Assembly: GCA_018242215.1 (NCBI GenBank)
Contig: JAFECG010000019.1
Coordinates: forward strand, 124,001 to 188,000
DNA: 64,000 bases
Reading direction: 5' to 3'
DNA from: Pseudomonadota bacterium
GTDB taxonomy: Bacteria > Pseudomonadota > Alphaproteobacteria > Rhizobiales > Hyphomicrobiaceae
Within the stretch, counting starts at the first letter, position 1. Each line of letters begins with the position of its first letter. Made by a program: the position numbers and the translations under genes. The notes beneath the pieces are model-generated. The model did not search any database, was not told the origin of the DNA, and saw nothing but the letters and a program-made list of their open reading frames with translations. Positions 43,443-52,809 of the stretch are shown here, piece after piece.

Positions 43443-45263
43443 ATGGCGAAGAAGAAATCAGACAACGGCGATATTGAAGCCAACGGCGATATTGAGGCGG
43501 CTGCGGGTCCCGAGCCCGCAAAGCCCTATGTCGTGCTCGCGCGCAAGTATCGGCCCGCGACTTTTGAGGATCTCATCGGCCAATCGGCGATGGTGACGAC
43601 GCTGCGCAATGCGTTCGCGTCAGGCCGCATCGCGCAGGGTTATATGCTGACCGGCGTCAGAGGTGTCGGCAAGACGACGACGGCACGCATTCTTGCGCGT
43701 GCCCTCAACTATGAAGCGCCGGGCTACGACAAGCCGACGATCGACATGCCGGGGCTTGGCGTCCACTGCAAGGACATCATGGAGGGCCGTCATCCGGACG
43801 TGCTCGAAATGGACGCCGCATCGAACACGGGCGTCGACAACATCCGCGAGATCATCGAAAGCGCGCAGTACACGCCACTTGTCGCTCGCACGAAAGTGTT
43901 CCTCATCGACGAGGTTCACATGCTGTCGAAGGGCGCGTTCAACGCGCTTCTGAAGACGCTCGAGGAGCCGCCGTCGCATGTCCGCTTCATCTTCGCGACG
44001 ACGGAAATCCGCAAGGTGCCGGTGACGGTGCTGTCGCGCTGCCAGCGCTTCGATTTGCGCCGCGTCGAGCAACCGGTGCTGGCCGGGCATTTCCAGAAGA
44101 TCGTCGGTCTTGAAGGTGCGAAAGCCGACGCCGATGCTTTGCAGTTGATTGCACGCGCGGCAGAAGGCTCAGTGCGTGATGGTCTCTCCATTCTCGATCA
44201 GGCGATCGCGATGGGCGAGGGGCACGTCACGGCGCCGAAGGTGCGCGACATGCTCGGGCTCGCCGATCGCGGGCGCATCTTCGATCTCGCGGAATCGCTT
44301 TTCAAAGGCGACGTCGCGACGGCGCTTCAAGGGTTGGAGTCGCTGCATCGCGACGGGGCGGAGGCTGCGGAAATCGTCGCCGATCTTGCCGAAGCCGTGC
44401 ACGCGATTGCGCGCGTCAAGGCGGTCGGCGGGGAGCCTGCGGGCGAAGCTTTGACTGCGGAAGAAAAGGCGCGTCTCGCGAGCTTGGCGTCGCGGTTGTC
44501 GATGCCGTACCTCTCGCGGGCGTGGCAGATGCTCGTCAAAGGCTTCGAGGAAGTTTCGCGGGCTCCCAATCCACGCGTTGCGGCCGAGATGGTTTTGATT
44601 CGCCTCGCCTACACGTCCGATCTGCCGACGCCTGACGAGTTGATTAAAGCGCTCGGTGGGGGCGCCGTGCCTGCGCGCCGTCCCGCGCTTCCTGCAGGAG
44701 ACGCGCCGGCTGGCGAACGTGGCCCCCTCAATGCGCGCGGGGGCACCCCCGTTGCTAATGATCAGGATGAGCCCGGCGATGCATTCGAATTCGATGATGG
44801 CGAACCGAGCGACGACGACGAAGCCGCGTCTTCATTCGCAAGCGGATCGATCAAGTCCGATCCCAGATCATTCGCTGACGTCGTTGCGCTCGCTGGCGAG
44901 AAGCGCGACGCGAAACTGAAGATTCATCTGGAAGACCATGTGAGCCTGGTGAAGTTCGACGCGGTCGCGGGCTCGATTGATCTTTTCCTTTTGGACGGAG
45001 CTCCGCCGGAACTCGCGAACGATCTCAGGGAAAAGCTCAATCTCTGGACAACGCGGCGCTGGGTCGTCGTCCTTTCGAAGGAAGCAGGGGCGCCGGCCAT
45101 CGGCGCGGTGCGTCGCGAGCGCGAGGCGGCTGAGCTTGAATCTCTCAAGCAGCATCCCGCTGTCCGTGCGGTGCTCGACGCGTTTCCAGATGCAAAGATC
45201 GCAGAGGTGCGACGAATTGCGGCGCGTGAGACAGATACGGACAGCGAGAGCGAAGCCGTTTAG
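43443..45263 (+). CDS. dnaX: DNA polymerase III subunits gamma and tau
   Basis: DnaX forms the clamp loader core of the replisome. The 606-residue protein starts at [10 protein letters not shown]; the longer open frame runs back through the SRP RNA and is not coding. The AAA+ domain has Walker [14 protein letters not shown] (71-83), Walker [10 protein letters not shown] and sensor 1 [20 protein letters not shown]. The zinc-binding cysteines of enterobacterial DnaX are reduced to one (Cys109 in [11 protein letters not shown]). Domain III and a tau-type C-terminal domain are present, with an acidic linker. I saw no slippery A-run for a gamma frameshift. ybaB and recR follow, the usual cluster. 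Confidence 0.96.
   Translation: MAKKKSDNGDIEANGDIEAAAGPEPAKPYVVLARKYRPATFEDLIGQSAMVTTLRNAFASGRIAQGYMLTGVRGVGKTTTARILARALNYEAPGYDKPTIDMPGLGVHCKDIMEGRHPDVLEMDAASNTGVDNIREIIESAQYTPLVARTKVFLIDEVHMLSKGAFNALLKTLEEPPSHVRFIFATTEIRKVPVTVLSRCQRFDLRRVEQPVLAGHFQKIVGLEGAKADADALQLIARAAEGSVRDGLSILDQAIAMGEGHVTAPKVRDMLGLADRGRIFDLAESLFKGDVATALQGLESLHRDGAEAAEIVADLAEAVHAIARVKAVGGEPAGEALTAEEKARLASLASRLSMPYLSRAWQMLVKGFEEVSRAPNPRVAAEMVLIRLAYTSDLPTPDELIKALGGGAVPARRPALPAGDAPAGERGPLNARGGTPVANDQDEPGDAFEFDDGEPSDDDEAASSFASGSIKSDPRSFADVVALAGEKRDAKLKIHLEDHVSLVKFDAVAGSIDLFLLDGAPPELANDLREKLNLWTTRRWVVVLSKEAGAPAIGAVRREREAAELESLKQHPAVRAVLDAFPDAKIAEVRRIAARETDTDSESEAV
43463..43498 (+). repeat. 18-bp tandem duplication in the 5' end of dnaX
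   Basis: Two 18-base copies (43463-43480 and 43481-43498) differ at one base. They encode the repeated [13 protein letters not shown] in the N-terminal tail before the AAA+ domain. Because the length is a multiple of three the frame is kept. Confidence 0.85.
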
Positions 45264-45301
45264 ATCTTGTTTCGAATTCGGCGAGTGGCCGCGAGGACGA
45301 T

Positions 45302-45622
45302 ATGAAAGACATTATGGGAATGATGAAGCAGGTGGGCCAGATGCAGGCGCGCCTCAAAGAAATGCAGGACGAACTGCAGAGGGCCGAGATCGAAGGCCAG
45401 TCCGGCGGCGGCCTCGTGCACGTCACCGTCGATGGCCGGGGCGAGTTGAAACGTGTGCGGATCGATCCAAGCCTGATGAAGCCCGACGAGGTCGAGATTC
45501 TCGAGGATCTCATCGTGGCTGCGGCGGCAGACGCGAAAGCGAAGGTCGATAACGTCATGCAGGAGAAGATGGCCGAGATCACCGGCGGCTTGCCAATCCC
45601 ACCGGGTATGAAGCTTTTCTGA
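45302..45622 (+). CDS. YbaB/EbfC family nucleoid-associated protein
   Basis: A 106-residue YbaB/EbfC DNA-binding protein. It has the N-terminal coiled segment [20 protein letters not shown], a central beta region ([20 protein letters not shown]) and the C-terminal helix with [20 protein letters not shown]. The family binds DNA as tweezers-like dimers and is encoded between dnaX and recR in most proteobacteria, as here. The ATG lies 38 bases after the dnaX stop. Confidence 0.96.
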   Translation: MKDIMGMMKQVGQMQARLKEMQDELQRAEIEGQSGGGLVHVTVDGRGELKRVRIDPSLMKPDEVEILEDLIVAAAADAKAKVDNVMQEKMAEITGGLPIPPGMKLF

Positions 45623-45640
45623 GTTTTTCTCTCCCGTCAT

Positions 45641-45772
45641 CCTCGACCGAATGAGCGAAAGCGAATGATGGTCGGGGATCCAGCGTGAGATTGGCTAGCG
45701 GCGCAAAGATCATATTGAGCCTTCGGCAGTTTCACGCTGGATTTTCGAACGGCTCGCAGGCTTGCGGTTCGA
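45641..45772. repeat. Nested inverted repeats between ybaB and recR
   Basis: The 176-base spacer contains an outer pair ATCCAGCGTGA (45678-45688) and TCACGCTGGAT (45732-45742), a hairpin CCTCGACC...GGTCGGGG (45641-45677) and TCGAAC...GTTCGA (45745-45772). This looks like a structured dispersed intergenic element rather than a terminator, since no T-run follows the outer pair. Similar elements are common in alphaproteobacterial genomes. Confidence 0.5.
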
Positions 45773-45798
45773 GGGCGACGAAAGACCATAATTGAGAC

Positions 45799-46404
45799 AT
45801 GTCCCGCAAAACTGCAGGTCCTGAAATCGAGCGGCTGGTGCAGCTCCTGGCGCGGCTGCCGGGACTTGGACCGCGCTCGTCGCGCAAGGCAGTGCTGGCG
45901 CTCTTGAAGCGGCGGAACGACCTCCTGGTGCCATTGTCGGATGCGCTTCAGCAGGCGATTGCGAAAATTGCGGAATGTCCTGTGTGCGGCAACCTCGATA
46001 CTGTTTCGCCATGTAGTGTGTGTGCCGATCCGCGCCGCGATGTCAGCCTGATCGTCGTTGTCGAGGAAGTCGGCGATCTATGGGCGCTCGAACGTGCGAA
46101 CGTGGTCTCCGCGCGCTATCACGTGCTCGGTGGACATCTGTCGCCGCTCGACGGCGTCGGGCCTGACCGGCTCAACATCGCGAACCTTGTCGCTCGCGCG
46201 AAATCTCCAGAGGTAAGGGAAATTTTGCTGGCGCTGAATGCCACCGTCGAAGGCCAATCCACGGCGCACTATGTTTCCGACCAGCTTCAGGGAGCCGACG
46301 TGACCGTCTCGCGGCTAGCGCAAGGCGTTCCCATAGGCGGCGAACTCGACTATCTCGACGACGGCACGCTGGCTGCTGCATTCAAGGCCCGGCGTAAATT
46401 ATAG
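45799..46404 (+). CDS. recR: Recombination mediator RecR
   Basis: RecR, with RecO and RecF, loads RecA on gapped DNA. The 201-residue protein has the helix-hairpin-helix ([20 protein letters not shown]), the four-cysteine zinc finger [16 protein letters not shown] (about residues 58-73) and a Toprim domain ([35 protein letters not shown]) with the C-terminal Walker-like region [20 protein letters not shown]. Length is standard. It is last in the dnaX-ybaB-recR cluster. Confidence 0.97.
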   Translation: MSRKTAGPEIERLVQLLARLPGLGPRSSRKAVLALLKRRNDLLVPLSDALQQAIAKIAECPVCGNLDTVSPCSVCADPRRDVSLIVVVEEVGDLWALERANVVSARYHVLGGHLSPLDGVGPDRLNIANLVARAKSPEVREILLALNATVEGQSTAHYVSDQLQGADVTVSRLAQGVPIGGELDYLDDGTLAAAFKARRKL

Positions 46405-46533
46405 GAAGACCATCCGTGATCCCTGCGATAGGCCGGGATCTGTCCAGGTCTCACCGATGTATGTTTGGACGGGTCTCTGGCTGCGCGGAAATGACGGCCG
46501 AAGCGACCGGCCCTCGCAGGAACCATTAAGCGC

Positions 46534-47898
46534 ATGACGGAAGCAGACATCGTCCGGCGGAGCGGCGAGGGGCCCAGGTTCGTTACGGGTTCGCTTCTCC
46601 GCCATATCCTCGGAATGACGGCCGCCGGGGCTCTCGGGCTGATGGCTGTCTTCGTCGGCGATCTCGCGAATATCTATTTCCTGTCACGGATCGGGGACGA
46701 CGAGATCGTCGCGGCGGTCGGATATGCGAGTTCGATCCTTTTCTTTTCGACGTCGATCGGCATCGGCTTATCGATCGCGGCGACGTCGCTCGTTGCGCCG
46801 GCGCTCGGGGCGCGGCGACGGGTTCGCGCGCGGCGCCTGTCCGCGAACGCCCATGTGATGGCTTTCGTCTTCTCGATGGTTGCGAGCATCGTGATGTGGC
46901 TTGCGATCGCGCCGCTGCTCCGGCTTCTCGGAGCGACTGACCGAACGCTCGATCTCGCGAAATTCTATCTTGAGGTTTTGCTTCCGACGCTGCCGTTCCT
47001 GTCCGTCGGGATGACGTCATCGGCGGTGCTGAGGTCGGTCGGCGATGCGCGCCGTGCGATGAATGTCACGCTATGGGGTTCTGTCGTCAACACGATCTTG
47101 GATCTGATTTTCATCGTCCATCTTGGGCTCGGGATCGAAGGCGCGGTGCTGTCATCGATGCTGGCGCGGCTCGTCATGATGGGCGTCGGACTTTACGGGG
47201 TCATTGCCGTTCACGATCTGATGGGACGACCGAAGGTTGCGACGCTGAGGCAGGACGTCTCGCCTTACTGTCGGATCGCGGCGCCCGCAGTTTTGACGAA
47301 CGTCGCGCCGGCCGTCGGCAACGCTTACGTCACACATGCTATCGCGCCCTATGGTGATGCTGCCGTCGCCGCATGGGCGATCATCGGACGGATCATTCCG
47401 GTGGCGTTCGGCGCGATCTACGCGCTTTCGGGGACCGTCGGACCTATCCTGGGGCAGAACTTCGGGGCGCGGTCGCCGAGTCGGATGCGCAACGCCTATA
47501 CGTTGTCGCTGCTGACGATGGCGGTATTCACGGGAATGGCATGGCTTCTTCTGGCGGTACTGGCTGATCCGCTCGCGACTCTTTTTCATGCCACAGGCGA
47601 AGTTCGCAAGCTGATTGTCTTCTTTTGCCGGTGGCTGCCGCCGCTCTTTGTCTTTCTCGGAGCGGTTTTCATCACGAATGCGGTTTTCAACACGTTGGGA
47701 CGCGCGCATTTCTCAAGCCTTCTCAATTGGGGGAGGGCGACGCTCGGCACTGTGCCCTTCGTCATTTGGGGCGGGATGTGGTTCGGCGCGGAGGGCGTTC
47801 TGGCGGGCAACATGGTCGGCGGCGTCGCCTTCGGATTAATTGCCATATTGGCCGGCTATCGTTTGATTGCGCGCGTTGGGGAAACGCTGAGGCTTTAA
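46534..47898 (+). CDS. MATE family efflux transporter
   Basis: A 454-residue multidrug and toxin extrusion transporter with about twelve membrane helices in two repeated halves. It belongs to the NorM/DinF superfamily and exports cationic drugs using a proton or sodium gradient. Recognisable features are MAVFVGDLANIYFLSRIGDD in helix 1 and the equivalent second-half segment IIPVAFGAIYALSGTVGPIL with QNFGARSPSRM. Substrate unknown. AGGA lies 14 bases before the ATG. It is a single gene between recR and the epimerase. Confidence 0.94.
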   Translation: MTEADIVRRSGEGPRFVTGSLLRHILGMTAAGALGLMAVFVGDLANIYFLSRIGDDEIVAAVGYASSILFFSTSIGIGLSIAATSLVAPALGARRRVRARRLSANAHVMAFVFSMVASIVMWLAIAPLLRLLGATDRTLDLAKFYLEVLLPTLPFLSVGMTSSAVLRSVGDARRAMNVTLWGSVVNTILDLIFIVHLGLGIEGAVLSSMLARLVMMGVGLYGVIAVHDLMGRPKVATLRQDVSPYCRIAAPAVLTNVAPAVGNAYVTHAIAPYGDAAVAAWAIIGRIIPVAFGAIYALSGTVGPILGQNFGARSPSRMRNAYTLSLLTMAVFTGMAWLLLAVLADPLATLFHATGEVRKLIVFFCRWLPPLFVFLGAVFITNAVFNTLGRAHFSSLLNWGRATLGTVPFVIWGGMWFGAEGVLAGNMVGGVAFGLIAILAGYRLIARVGETLRL

Positions 47899-47987
47899 GA
47901 CAGACGGCGTTGCACTTTCAAAGAAGACGGTCCTAGATCGTTGTCAGAATCGGTTTGGGATCCAGGATTTGTCAGCGGAGTGAGGAT

Positions 47988-48974
47988 GTGGGCATCGCCC
48001 AACGCATTCTCGTGACCGGAGCTTCGGGTTTCATCGGGCAGCACGTCGTTCGCGTGCTGGCGGAACGCGGCTATAGCGTCCGGGCAGCAGCGCGGCATCC
48101 GATCGTATTCGATAGCCCGCGTGTTGAAGGCGTTGCGGTCGGCGATATGTCGCGCTCGTTCGCAGCCGAATTTCTAGTCCGCGGCGTCGATGCGATCGTT
48201 CATGCGGCTGGCCTCTCGCATGCGCGGACGGATTTGCCGGCGGCGGCCTATACCGCGATCAATGTCGATGCAACCCGTCAATTGGCCCGTGCTGCCCGGG
48301 CGGCGCGCGTGAAGCGCTTCGTGCTGATGTCGTCGATCCGGGCTCAGGTCGGAGTGACCCATCCAGAGATCGTGACGGAAGCGACACCGATGGCTCCGAC
48401 AGATGCCTATGGGCGTTCGAAGCTTGCAGCAGAAGCGATCATGGCGAAGACGCTCGAAGGCTCCTCGACCCATTGGACGGTGCTGCGGCCGGTCCTGGTT
48501 TATGGCCCCGGTGTCAAAGGCAACATGGCCGCCCTGATAAGGCTGGCGACACTGCCGGTTCCTCTACCGTTTGGAGCCTTGAAGGCCCGGAGGTCGCTCG
48601 TCAGCATTGGCAATCTGATCAGCGCCATCCAGTACGTCCTGCAGACGCAAACGGCCGAGAATGCGACGTTCATCGTTGCCGACCGAGAGGCGTTGACGAT
48701 GGCGGAGGTCATCCGGTCGCTGCGCAAGGGAATGGACAGGCCGGAGATGCTGCTGCCGGTGCCGGAGACGTCTCTTGCGGGGCTCCTTCGCCTGGTCGGA
48801 AAAGGCGACCTCGCCGACCGGCTGACCAGCAATCTCGTGGTCGATGCGGCCCGGCTCCGGCGGATCGGTTGGGCGCCGCCCGAGGTCGCGGCCGAGGCGC
48901 TTGCGGCGTGTGCGGGGTCCGGCGGCTCTGCGAAATCATCAAGTTCTCAACGATACAGGGACGCACGCCATTGA
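47988..48974 (+). CDS. NAD-dependent epimerase/dehydratase family protein
   Basis: A 328-residue extended short-chain dehydrogenase. The nucleotide loop is ILVTGASGFIGQHVVRVL at the N-terminus; the catalytic pair is in DAYGRSKLAAE (YxxxK) with a preceding SSIRAQ segment. The GTG at 47988 is preferred because a purine-rich GGAGTGAGG precedes it and the Rossmann strand begins at once. Such proteins act on nucleotide sugars in lipopolysaccharide or exopolysaccharide synthesis; the exact substrate is not evident. It ends 31 bases before def. Confidence 0.9.
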   Translation: MGIAQRILVTGASGFIGQHVVRVLAERGYSVRAAARHPIVFDSPRVEGVAVGDMSRSFAAEFLVRGVDAIVHAAGLSHARTDLPAAAYTAINVDATRQLARAARAARVKRFVLMSSIRAQVGVTHPEIVTEATPMAPTDAYGRSKLAAEAIMAKTLEGSSTHWTVLRPVLVYGPGVKGNMAALIRLATLPVPLPFGALKARRSLVSIGNLISAIQYVLQTQTAENATFIVADREALTMAEVIRSLRKGMDRPEMLLPVPETSLAGLLRLVGKGDLADRLTSNLVVDAARLRRIGWAPPEVAAEALAACAGSGGSAKSSSSQRYRDARH

Positions 48975-49005
48975 CCGGGGCGGCGGCCTTTCATATGTCA
49001 GCGCC

Positions 49006-49512
49006 ATGGCCGTACTTCCCATCATCACCATTCCCGATCCCGTTCTGCGCAAGATCTCCGATCCGGTCGAGCGGGTGGACGATGCTGTCGTCAAGCTGAT
49101 GGACGATATGCTCGAAACCATGTACGCGGCGCCGGGCGTGGGGCTCGCCGCGCCGCAGGTCGGCGTGCTGAAGCGCGTCGCCGTCATCGATGCCGCGGAA
49201 GACGGACAGCCCCCCAATCCTATCGCGATGGCCAATCCGGAAATCGTCGCTCTCGGCTCGACGACGCGGCTGCATGAGGAAGGATGCCTCTCCATTCCCG
49301 ACGTGCGCGTCGAGATCGAGCGGCCTGCGGCGGTAACGGTCCGGTATATCGACCGGGCGGGCAAGGAACAGGAACTCGCAGCCGAGGGGTTGCTGGCGAC
49401 GGTCATCCAGCACGAGATCGATCATCTTGATGGCCAGCTCATCATCGATTTTCTGTCGCGGCTGAAGCGCGATATCATCATTCGCAAGTTCAAGAAGCAG
49501 GCGCGAAGCTAG
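49006..49512 (+). CDS. def: Peptide deformylase
   Basis: Removes the formyl group from nascent proteins. The 168-residue metalloenzyme has the three family motifs PGVGLAAPQVG (near 45), EEGCLSIPDVR (metal cysteine) and VIQHEIDHLDG (two metal histidines and catalytic glutamate). The ATG at 49006 gives the standard MAVLPIITIPDPVLRKIS start. fmt follows 90 bases later: the def-fmt pair is conserved, since formylation and deformylation of methionine belong together. Confidence 0.97.
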   Translation: MAVLPIITIPDPVLRKISDPVERVDDAVVKLMDDMLETMYAAPGVGLAAPQVGVLKRVAVIDAAEDGQPPNPIAMANPEIVALGSTTRLHEEGCLSIPDVRVEIERPAAVTVRYIDRAGKEQELAAEGLLATVIQHEIDHLDGQLIIDFLSRLKRDIIIRKFKKQARS

Positions 49513-49602
49513 GTTTTTACGTTGGCGCTGGTGACTCGCCTGCGTGGAGCCGGCCGCCAGTGCAAAACTCGCAGCGTCGCTCGCGCCAACAAAAGGGATC
49601 TT

Positions 49603-50538
49603 ATGCCGCTTAAGATCGCATTCATGGGAACGCCGGATTTTTCCGTACCGGTGCTCGATGCGATCGTGGCAGCGGGACACGATGTCCTTGCGGTTTACAG
49701 TCAACCGCCGCGTCCGGCGGGGCGGGGAATGGCGGAAGCGAAATCGCCGGTGCATCGGCGTGCGGAAGCTCTCGGCATCGCTGTTCGAACGCCGGCCAAT
49801 TTCAAAGACGAGGATGATCGGGACGCCTTCGCGGCACTCAATGCGGATGCAGCGGTGGTCGTCGCCTACGGTCTTTTGCTGCCGAAAGCCGTCCTCGATG
49901 CGACCCGGCTCGGGTGTTTCAACGTGCACGCATCGAAGCTGCCGCGCTGGCGCGGTGCAGCGCCGATCCAGCGGGCAATCATGGCGGGTGACACGGTGAC
50001 CGCCGTCAACATCATGCGCATGGAGCGGGGTCTCGATACCGGACCCGTATGTCTCGGTCGCGATGTTCCCATTCCGCCGGAAATGACGGCGGGCGATTTG
50101 CATGACGCGCTATCGAAGCTTGGTGCAGAGCTCATGGTCGACACACTCTCTAAACTCGAGGCGGGTGCGCTCCACTGTGTTCCGCAGTCGGACGAAGGGG
50201 TGACTTACGCCGCCAAGATCGATAAGGGCGAGACGCGCATCGACTTCGCTCGTCCCGCGAAAGAGGTCGTCAATCACATTCGCGGACTTTCGCCAGCTCC
50301 CGGAGCATGGTTCGAACTGGCACTCGGAGGCAAGGCCGAGAGGATTCGCGTGCTGTCGGCTGAAAGGACGGAGGGCAACGCGGAACCCGGCACGATCATC
50401 GATGAGAAGCTGACGATCGCATGCGGGGAGGGCGCCGTTCGCATAGACCGGCTGCAACGCGCGGGGAAACAACCGATGGCTGCGGCGGACTTTCTGCGTG
50501 GCTCGCGGATTCCCGTGGGTATGTGCATCGGCTGTTAA
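49603..50538 (+). CDS. fmt: Methionyl-tRNA formyltransferase
   Basis: Formylates initiator methionyl-tRNA with 10-formyltetrahydrofolate. The 311-residue protein has the Rossmann start [19 protein letters not shown], the folate-binding motif [20 protein letters not shown] with SKLPRWRG, and the C-terminal OB-like domain with ERIRVLSAE and [14 protein letters not shown]. The start at ATG 49603 is chosen because the open frame upstream has no similarity. It follows def and is independent of the next, secreted protein. Confidence 0.97.
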   Translation: MPLKIAFMGTPDFSVPVLDAIVAAGHDVLAVYSQPPRPAGRGMAEAKSPVHRRAEALGIAVRTPANFKDEDDRDAFAALNADAAVVVAYGLLLPKAVLDATRLGCFNVHASKLPRWRGAAPIQRAIMAGDTVTAVNIMRMERGLDTGPVCLGRDVPIPPEMTAGDLHDALSKLGAELMVDTLSKLEAGALHCVPQSDEGVTYAAKIDKGETRIDFARPAKEVVNHIRGLSPAPGAWFELALGGKAERIRVLSAERTEGNAEPGTIIDEKLTIACGEGAVRIDRLQRAGKQPMAAADFLRGSRIPVGMCIGC

Positions 50539-50617
50539 TCATAGAGCAGAAAGGCCGTGAGACTTTTGAGTTGCGCGGTTAATCTCCGGCTACGAGATGT
50601 GCCGGAGTGCCAGAGCC

Positions 50618-51133
50618 ATGTGTCGAACGTTTTCGCATCTTCTATCGCTGCCGATTGGTGCTCTGGTGCTCGCGATCTTTGCCGGTGCTGCGGGAGCCGA
50701 AAGTTTCACCACACGCATCGAGACCAAGCCCTACTACGGTGCCATCGTCACTCTCGAACACGGCGTGCGCGTTTATCGTCCGCTGCCGCCGGATCGTCAG
50801 GTCATCATCAATCCTGATCGCGTTCCGTTGAACCTCAGCTATAGCGATACGCGTGTTTATAGCTATCGCGCCGGGGCGAACTACGCTGGTAGAGGGGTGG
50901 CCGGTGCTGGGTTCTACGACGATGGCGATGGCATCTATTATGCGCCGGTCGGAGGACCATTCGGCAACCGGGGCCGGTTTCACGGACCCGGGCGCGGTCA
51001 CGTCTTTCAATGGCATCCGGGCTTTTATCACATTGGCGCAGCGGGCGCCCCGGTCTTCCGCGCCCCGAACGGATTTCACGGCCCGGCTGGCGCCATACCG
51101 GGCAATCCCGGCGCCGTGGGGGCGGGACATTAA
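50618..51133 (+). CDS. Secreted glycine-rich hypothetical protein
   Basis: A 171-residue exported protein I cannot assign to a family. A Sec signal (FSHLLSLPIGALVLAIFAG, ending AAGAES) precedes a beta-rich segment (ETKPYYGAIVTLEHGVRVYR) and a glycine, histidine and phenylalanine-rich C-terminal half (FGNRGRFHGPGRGHVFQWHP). The composition suggests a surface or periplasmic structural or metal-binding protein. The ATG has GGAG about ten bases upstream; seven further codons upstream are open. Confidence 0.7.
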   Translation: MCRTFSHLLSLPIGALVLAIFAGAAGAESFTTRIETKPYYGAIVTLEHGVRVYRPLPPDRQVIINPDRVPLNLSYSDTRVYSYRAGANYAGRGVAGAGFYDDGDGIYYAPVGGPFGNRGRFHGPGRGHVFQWHPGFYHIGAAGAPVFRAPNGFHGPAGAIPGNPGAVGAGH

Positions 51134-51202
51134 GCCAGGCGTTGTGAACCGGCGTTGCTGCGGCTAGGGATGGCCGAAATCGTTTCTGACTTTCGGTCCT
51201 GA

Positions 51203-52003
51203 ATGCCGCGCTACCGAATTACCATCGAATACGAAGGCACGCCGTTTGTCGGATGGCAGCGGCAGGCGCATGGCCTTTCGATCCAGGGTCTGCTTGAGGA
51301 TGCAATCGGCAAGTTCGCCCATGTGAGCGTCGGCGTACGTGGTGCGGGGCGTACCGACGCCGGGGTTCATGCGCTTGGCCAAGTCGCGCATTTCGATTTG
51401 GAAAAGGAATGGGCGCCTAGCCGCGTGCGTGACGCAATGAATTTCCATTTGCGTCCGCATCCGATTGGCGTCGTCTCGTGCGAGAAAGTCGCGGAAGCGT
51501 TCGATGCGCGCTTCAGCGCGATCAAGCGACACTACAAATATCGCCTGCTGACGCGCAGGGCGCCGCCGATTCTCGACCGGAATCGGGTCTGGTGGACGAT
51601 GCAGGATCTCGATGCCGGAGCGATGCACGAAGCTGCACAGTCGCTCATTGGCAAGCACGATTTCACGACGTTTCGCGCGGCGCAATGCCAGGCGGCGTCG
51701 CCCGTGAAGACGCTCGATGTGTTCGAGGTGTCCCGTGATGGCGATGAGATCGCCTGCACTGTTTCGGCGCGTTCGTTCCTGCACCATCAGGTGCGGTCAA
51801 TCGTCGGCAGCCTGAAGCTCGTCGGCGAAGGGAAGTGGACACGGGAAGATCTCGCGATGGCGCTTGCAGCGCGCAATCGCGAGGCCTGCGGTCCCGTTGC
51901 GCCAGCATCAGGCCTTTACCTTGTGGCGGTCGATTACCCGAAGGACGATGTCAGCTTGTCCGGCTATCCTCCGTCACCATCGCCAGGAGTTCCTGACGCG
52001 TGA
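51203..52003 (+). CDS. truA: tRNA pseudouridine(38-40) synthase TruA
   Basis: TruA isomerises uridines 38-40 in the anticodon arm of many tRNAs. The 266-residue protein has the catalytic motif [18 protein letters not shown] with the nucleophilic aspartate near residue 52, plus [18 protein letters not shown] at the N-terminus and [14 protein letters not shown] near the C-terminus. Its last 53 bases overlap the 3' end of folE on the opposite strand. Confidence 0.97.
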   Translation: MPRYRITIEYEGTPFVGWQRQAHGLSIQGLLEDAIGKFAHVSVGVRGAGRTDAGVHALGQVAHFDLEKEWAPSRVRDAMNFHLRPHPIGVVSCEKVAEAFDARFSAIKRHYKYRLLTRRAPPILDRNRVWWTMQDLDAGAMHEAAQSLIGKHDFTTFRAAQCQAASPVKTLDVFEVSRDGDEIACTVSARSFLHHQVRSIVGSLKLVGEGKWTREDLAMALAARNREACGPVAPASGLYLVAVDYPKDDVSLSGYPPSPSPGVPDA

Positions 52004-52544
52004 TCGGATTGTCGCGGAAAGCGCCAAGCATGCGGCTCGTCACCATGTCGGTGCCGGGCTTATGGACGCCGCGCGTCGTCATGCAGTGATGCTCGGCCTT
52101 GATCACAACAGCGACGCCTTGCGGTTGGAGAACGTCCTGGATCGTGTTGGCGATCTGGGCCGTCATTTTTTCCTGGATCTGAAGGCGCTTCGCGTAGGCA
52201 TCGACGATGCGCGCGAGCTTTGAGATACCAACGACACGACCGTTCGGAATATAGGCGACCCAGGCGCGACCGATGATCGGTGCCATGTGATGCTCGCAAT
52301 GGCTCTCGAAGCGAATGCCGCGCAGCACGATCATCTCATCGTAACCCTCGATTTCCTCGAAGGTCTTCTGAAGGATCGCTTCCGGATCCTCCGCATAGCC
52401 GCGGAAGTATTCCTGGTAGGCCTTGGCGACCCGCGCCGGCGTTTCCAGCAGGCCATCACGTGCGGGATCATCACCCGACCACCGGATGATGGTCTTGACC
52501 GCTTGTTCGACTTCGGCGCGCGTCGGCTTCTTTTCTGAGTCCAT
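51951..52544 (-). CDS. folE: GTP cyclohydrolase I
   Basis: FolE makes dihydroneopterin triphosphate for tetrahydrofolate. The 197-residue zinc enzyme has [20 protein letters not shown], the zinc cysteine/histidines in [40 protein letters not shown] and the second cysteine block [20 protein letters not shown]. It converges with truA and the genes overlap by 53 bases at their 3' ends. Confidence 0.97.
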   Translation of the reverse strand: MDSEKKPTRAEVEQAVKTIIRWSGDDPARDGLLETPARVAKAYQEYFRGYAEDPEAILQKTFEEIEGYDEMIVLRGIRFESHCEHHMAPIIGRAWVAYIPNGRVVGISKLARIVDAYAKRLQIQEKMTAQIANTIQDVLQPQGVAVVIKAEHHCMTTRGVHKPGTDMVTSRMLGAFRDNPITRQELLAMVTEDSRTS

Positions 52545-52716
52545 GAGACCACTGAGTTGTTATGAAAAGCAGGCTATCGCCAACGGGTGCAGGCGAACCG
52601 CCCTTATAGACCCATCGGATTCCGAACCGCAAACGTCCGTCGCAGCACCCTAAATGGTGATGATTGTCGGATTTGTCGATGCCACCCAATGTCGGGCAGT
52701 TAATTTCGGTGGCTCA

Positions 52717-52773
52717 AAAAGGCCCGGATTGCACATGCGGACTTCTTTTCCGCATGTGCAATCCGGGCCTTTT
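52717..52773 (-). terminator. 25-bp perfect hairpin terminator after mgtE
   Basis: Bases 52717-52741 and 52749-52773 are perfect inverted repeats (25 bp) around a seven-base loop. Both ends carry A/T runs (AAAAA on the left, TTTT on the right), so it can end transcription on either strand. It lies 37 bases after the mgtE stop and upstream of folE. The stem is much longer than typical intrinsic terminators. Confidence 0.9.
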
Positions 52774-52809
52774 GGCCGCGATTAGGGGCCAAATGTCTTT
52801 GATGCCCCG

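Noticed and set aside
44400-44900. Programmed frameshift for DnaX gamma
   Set aside because: I looked for a slippery A-run like that of E. coli and found none in frame.
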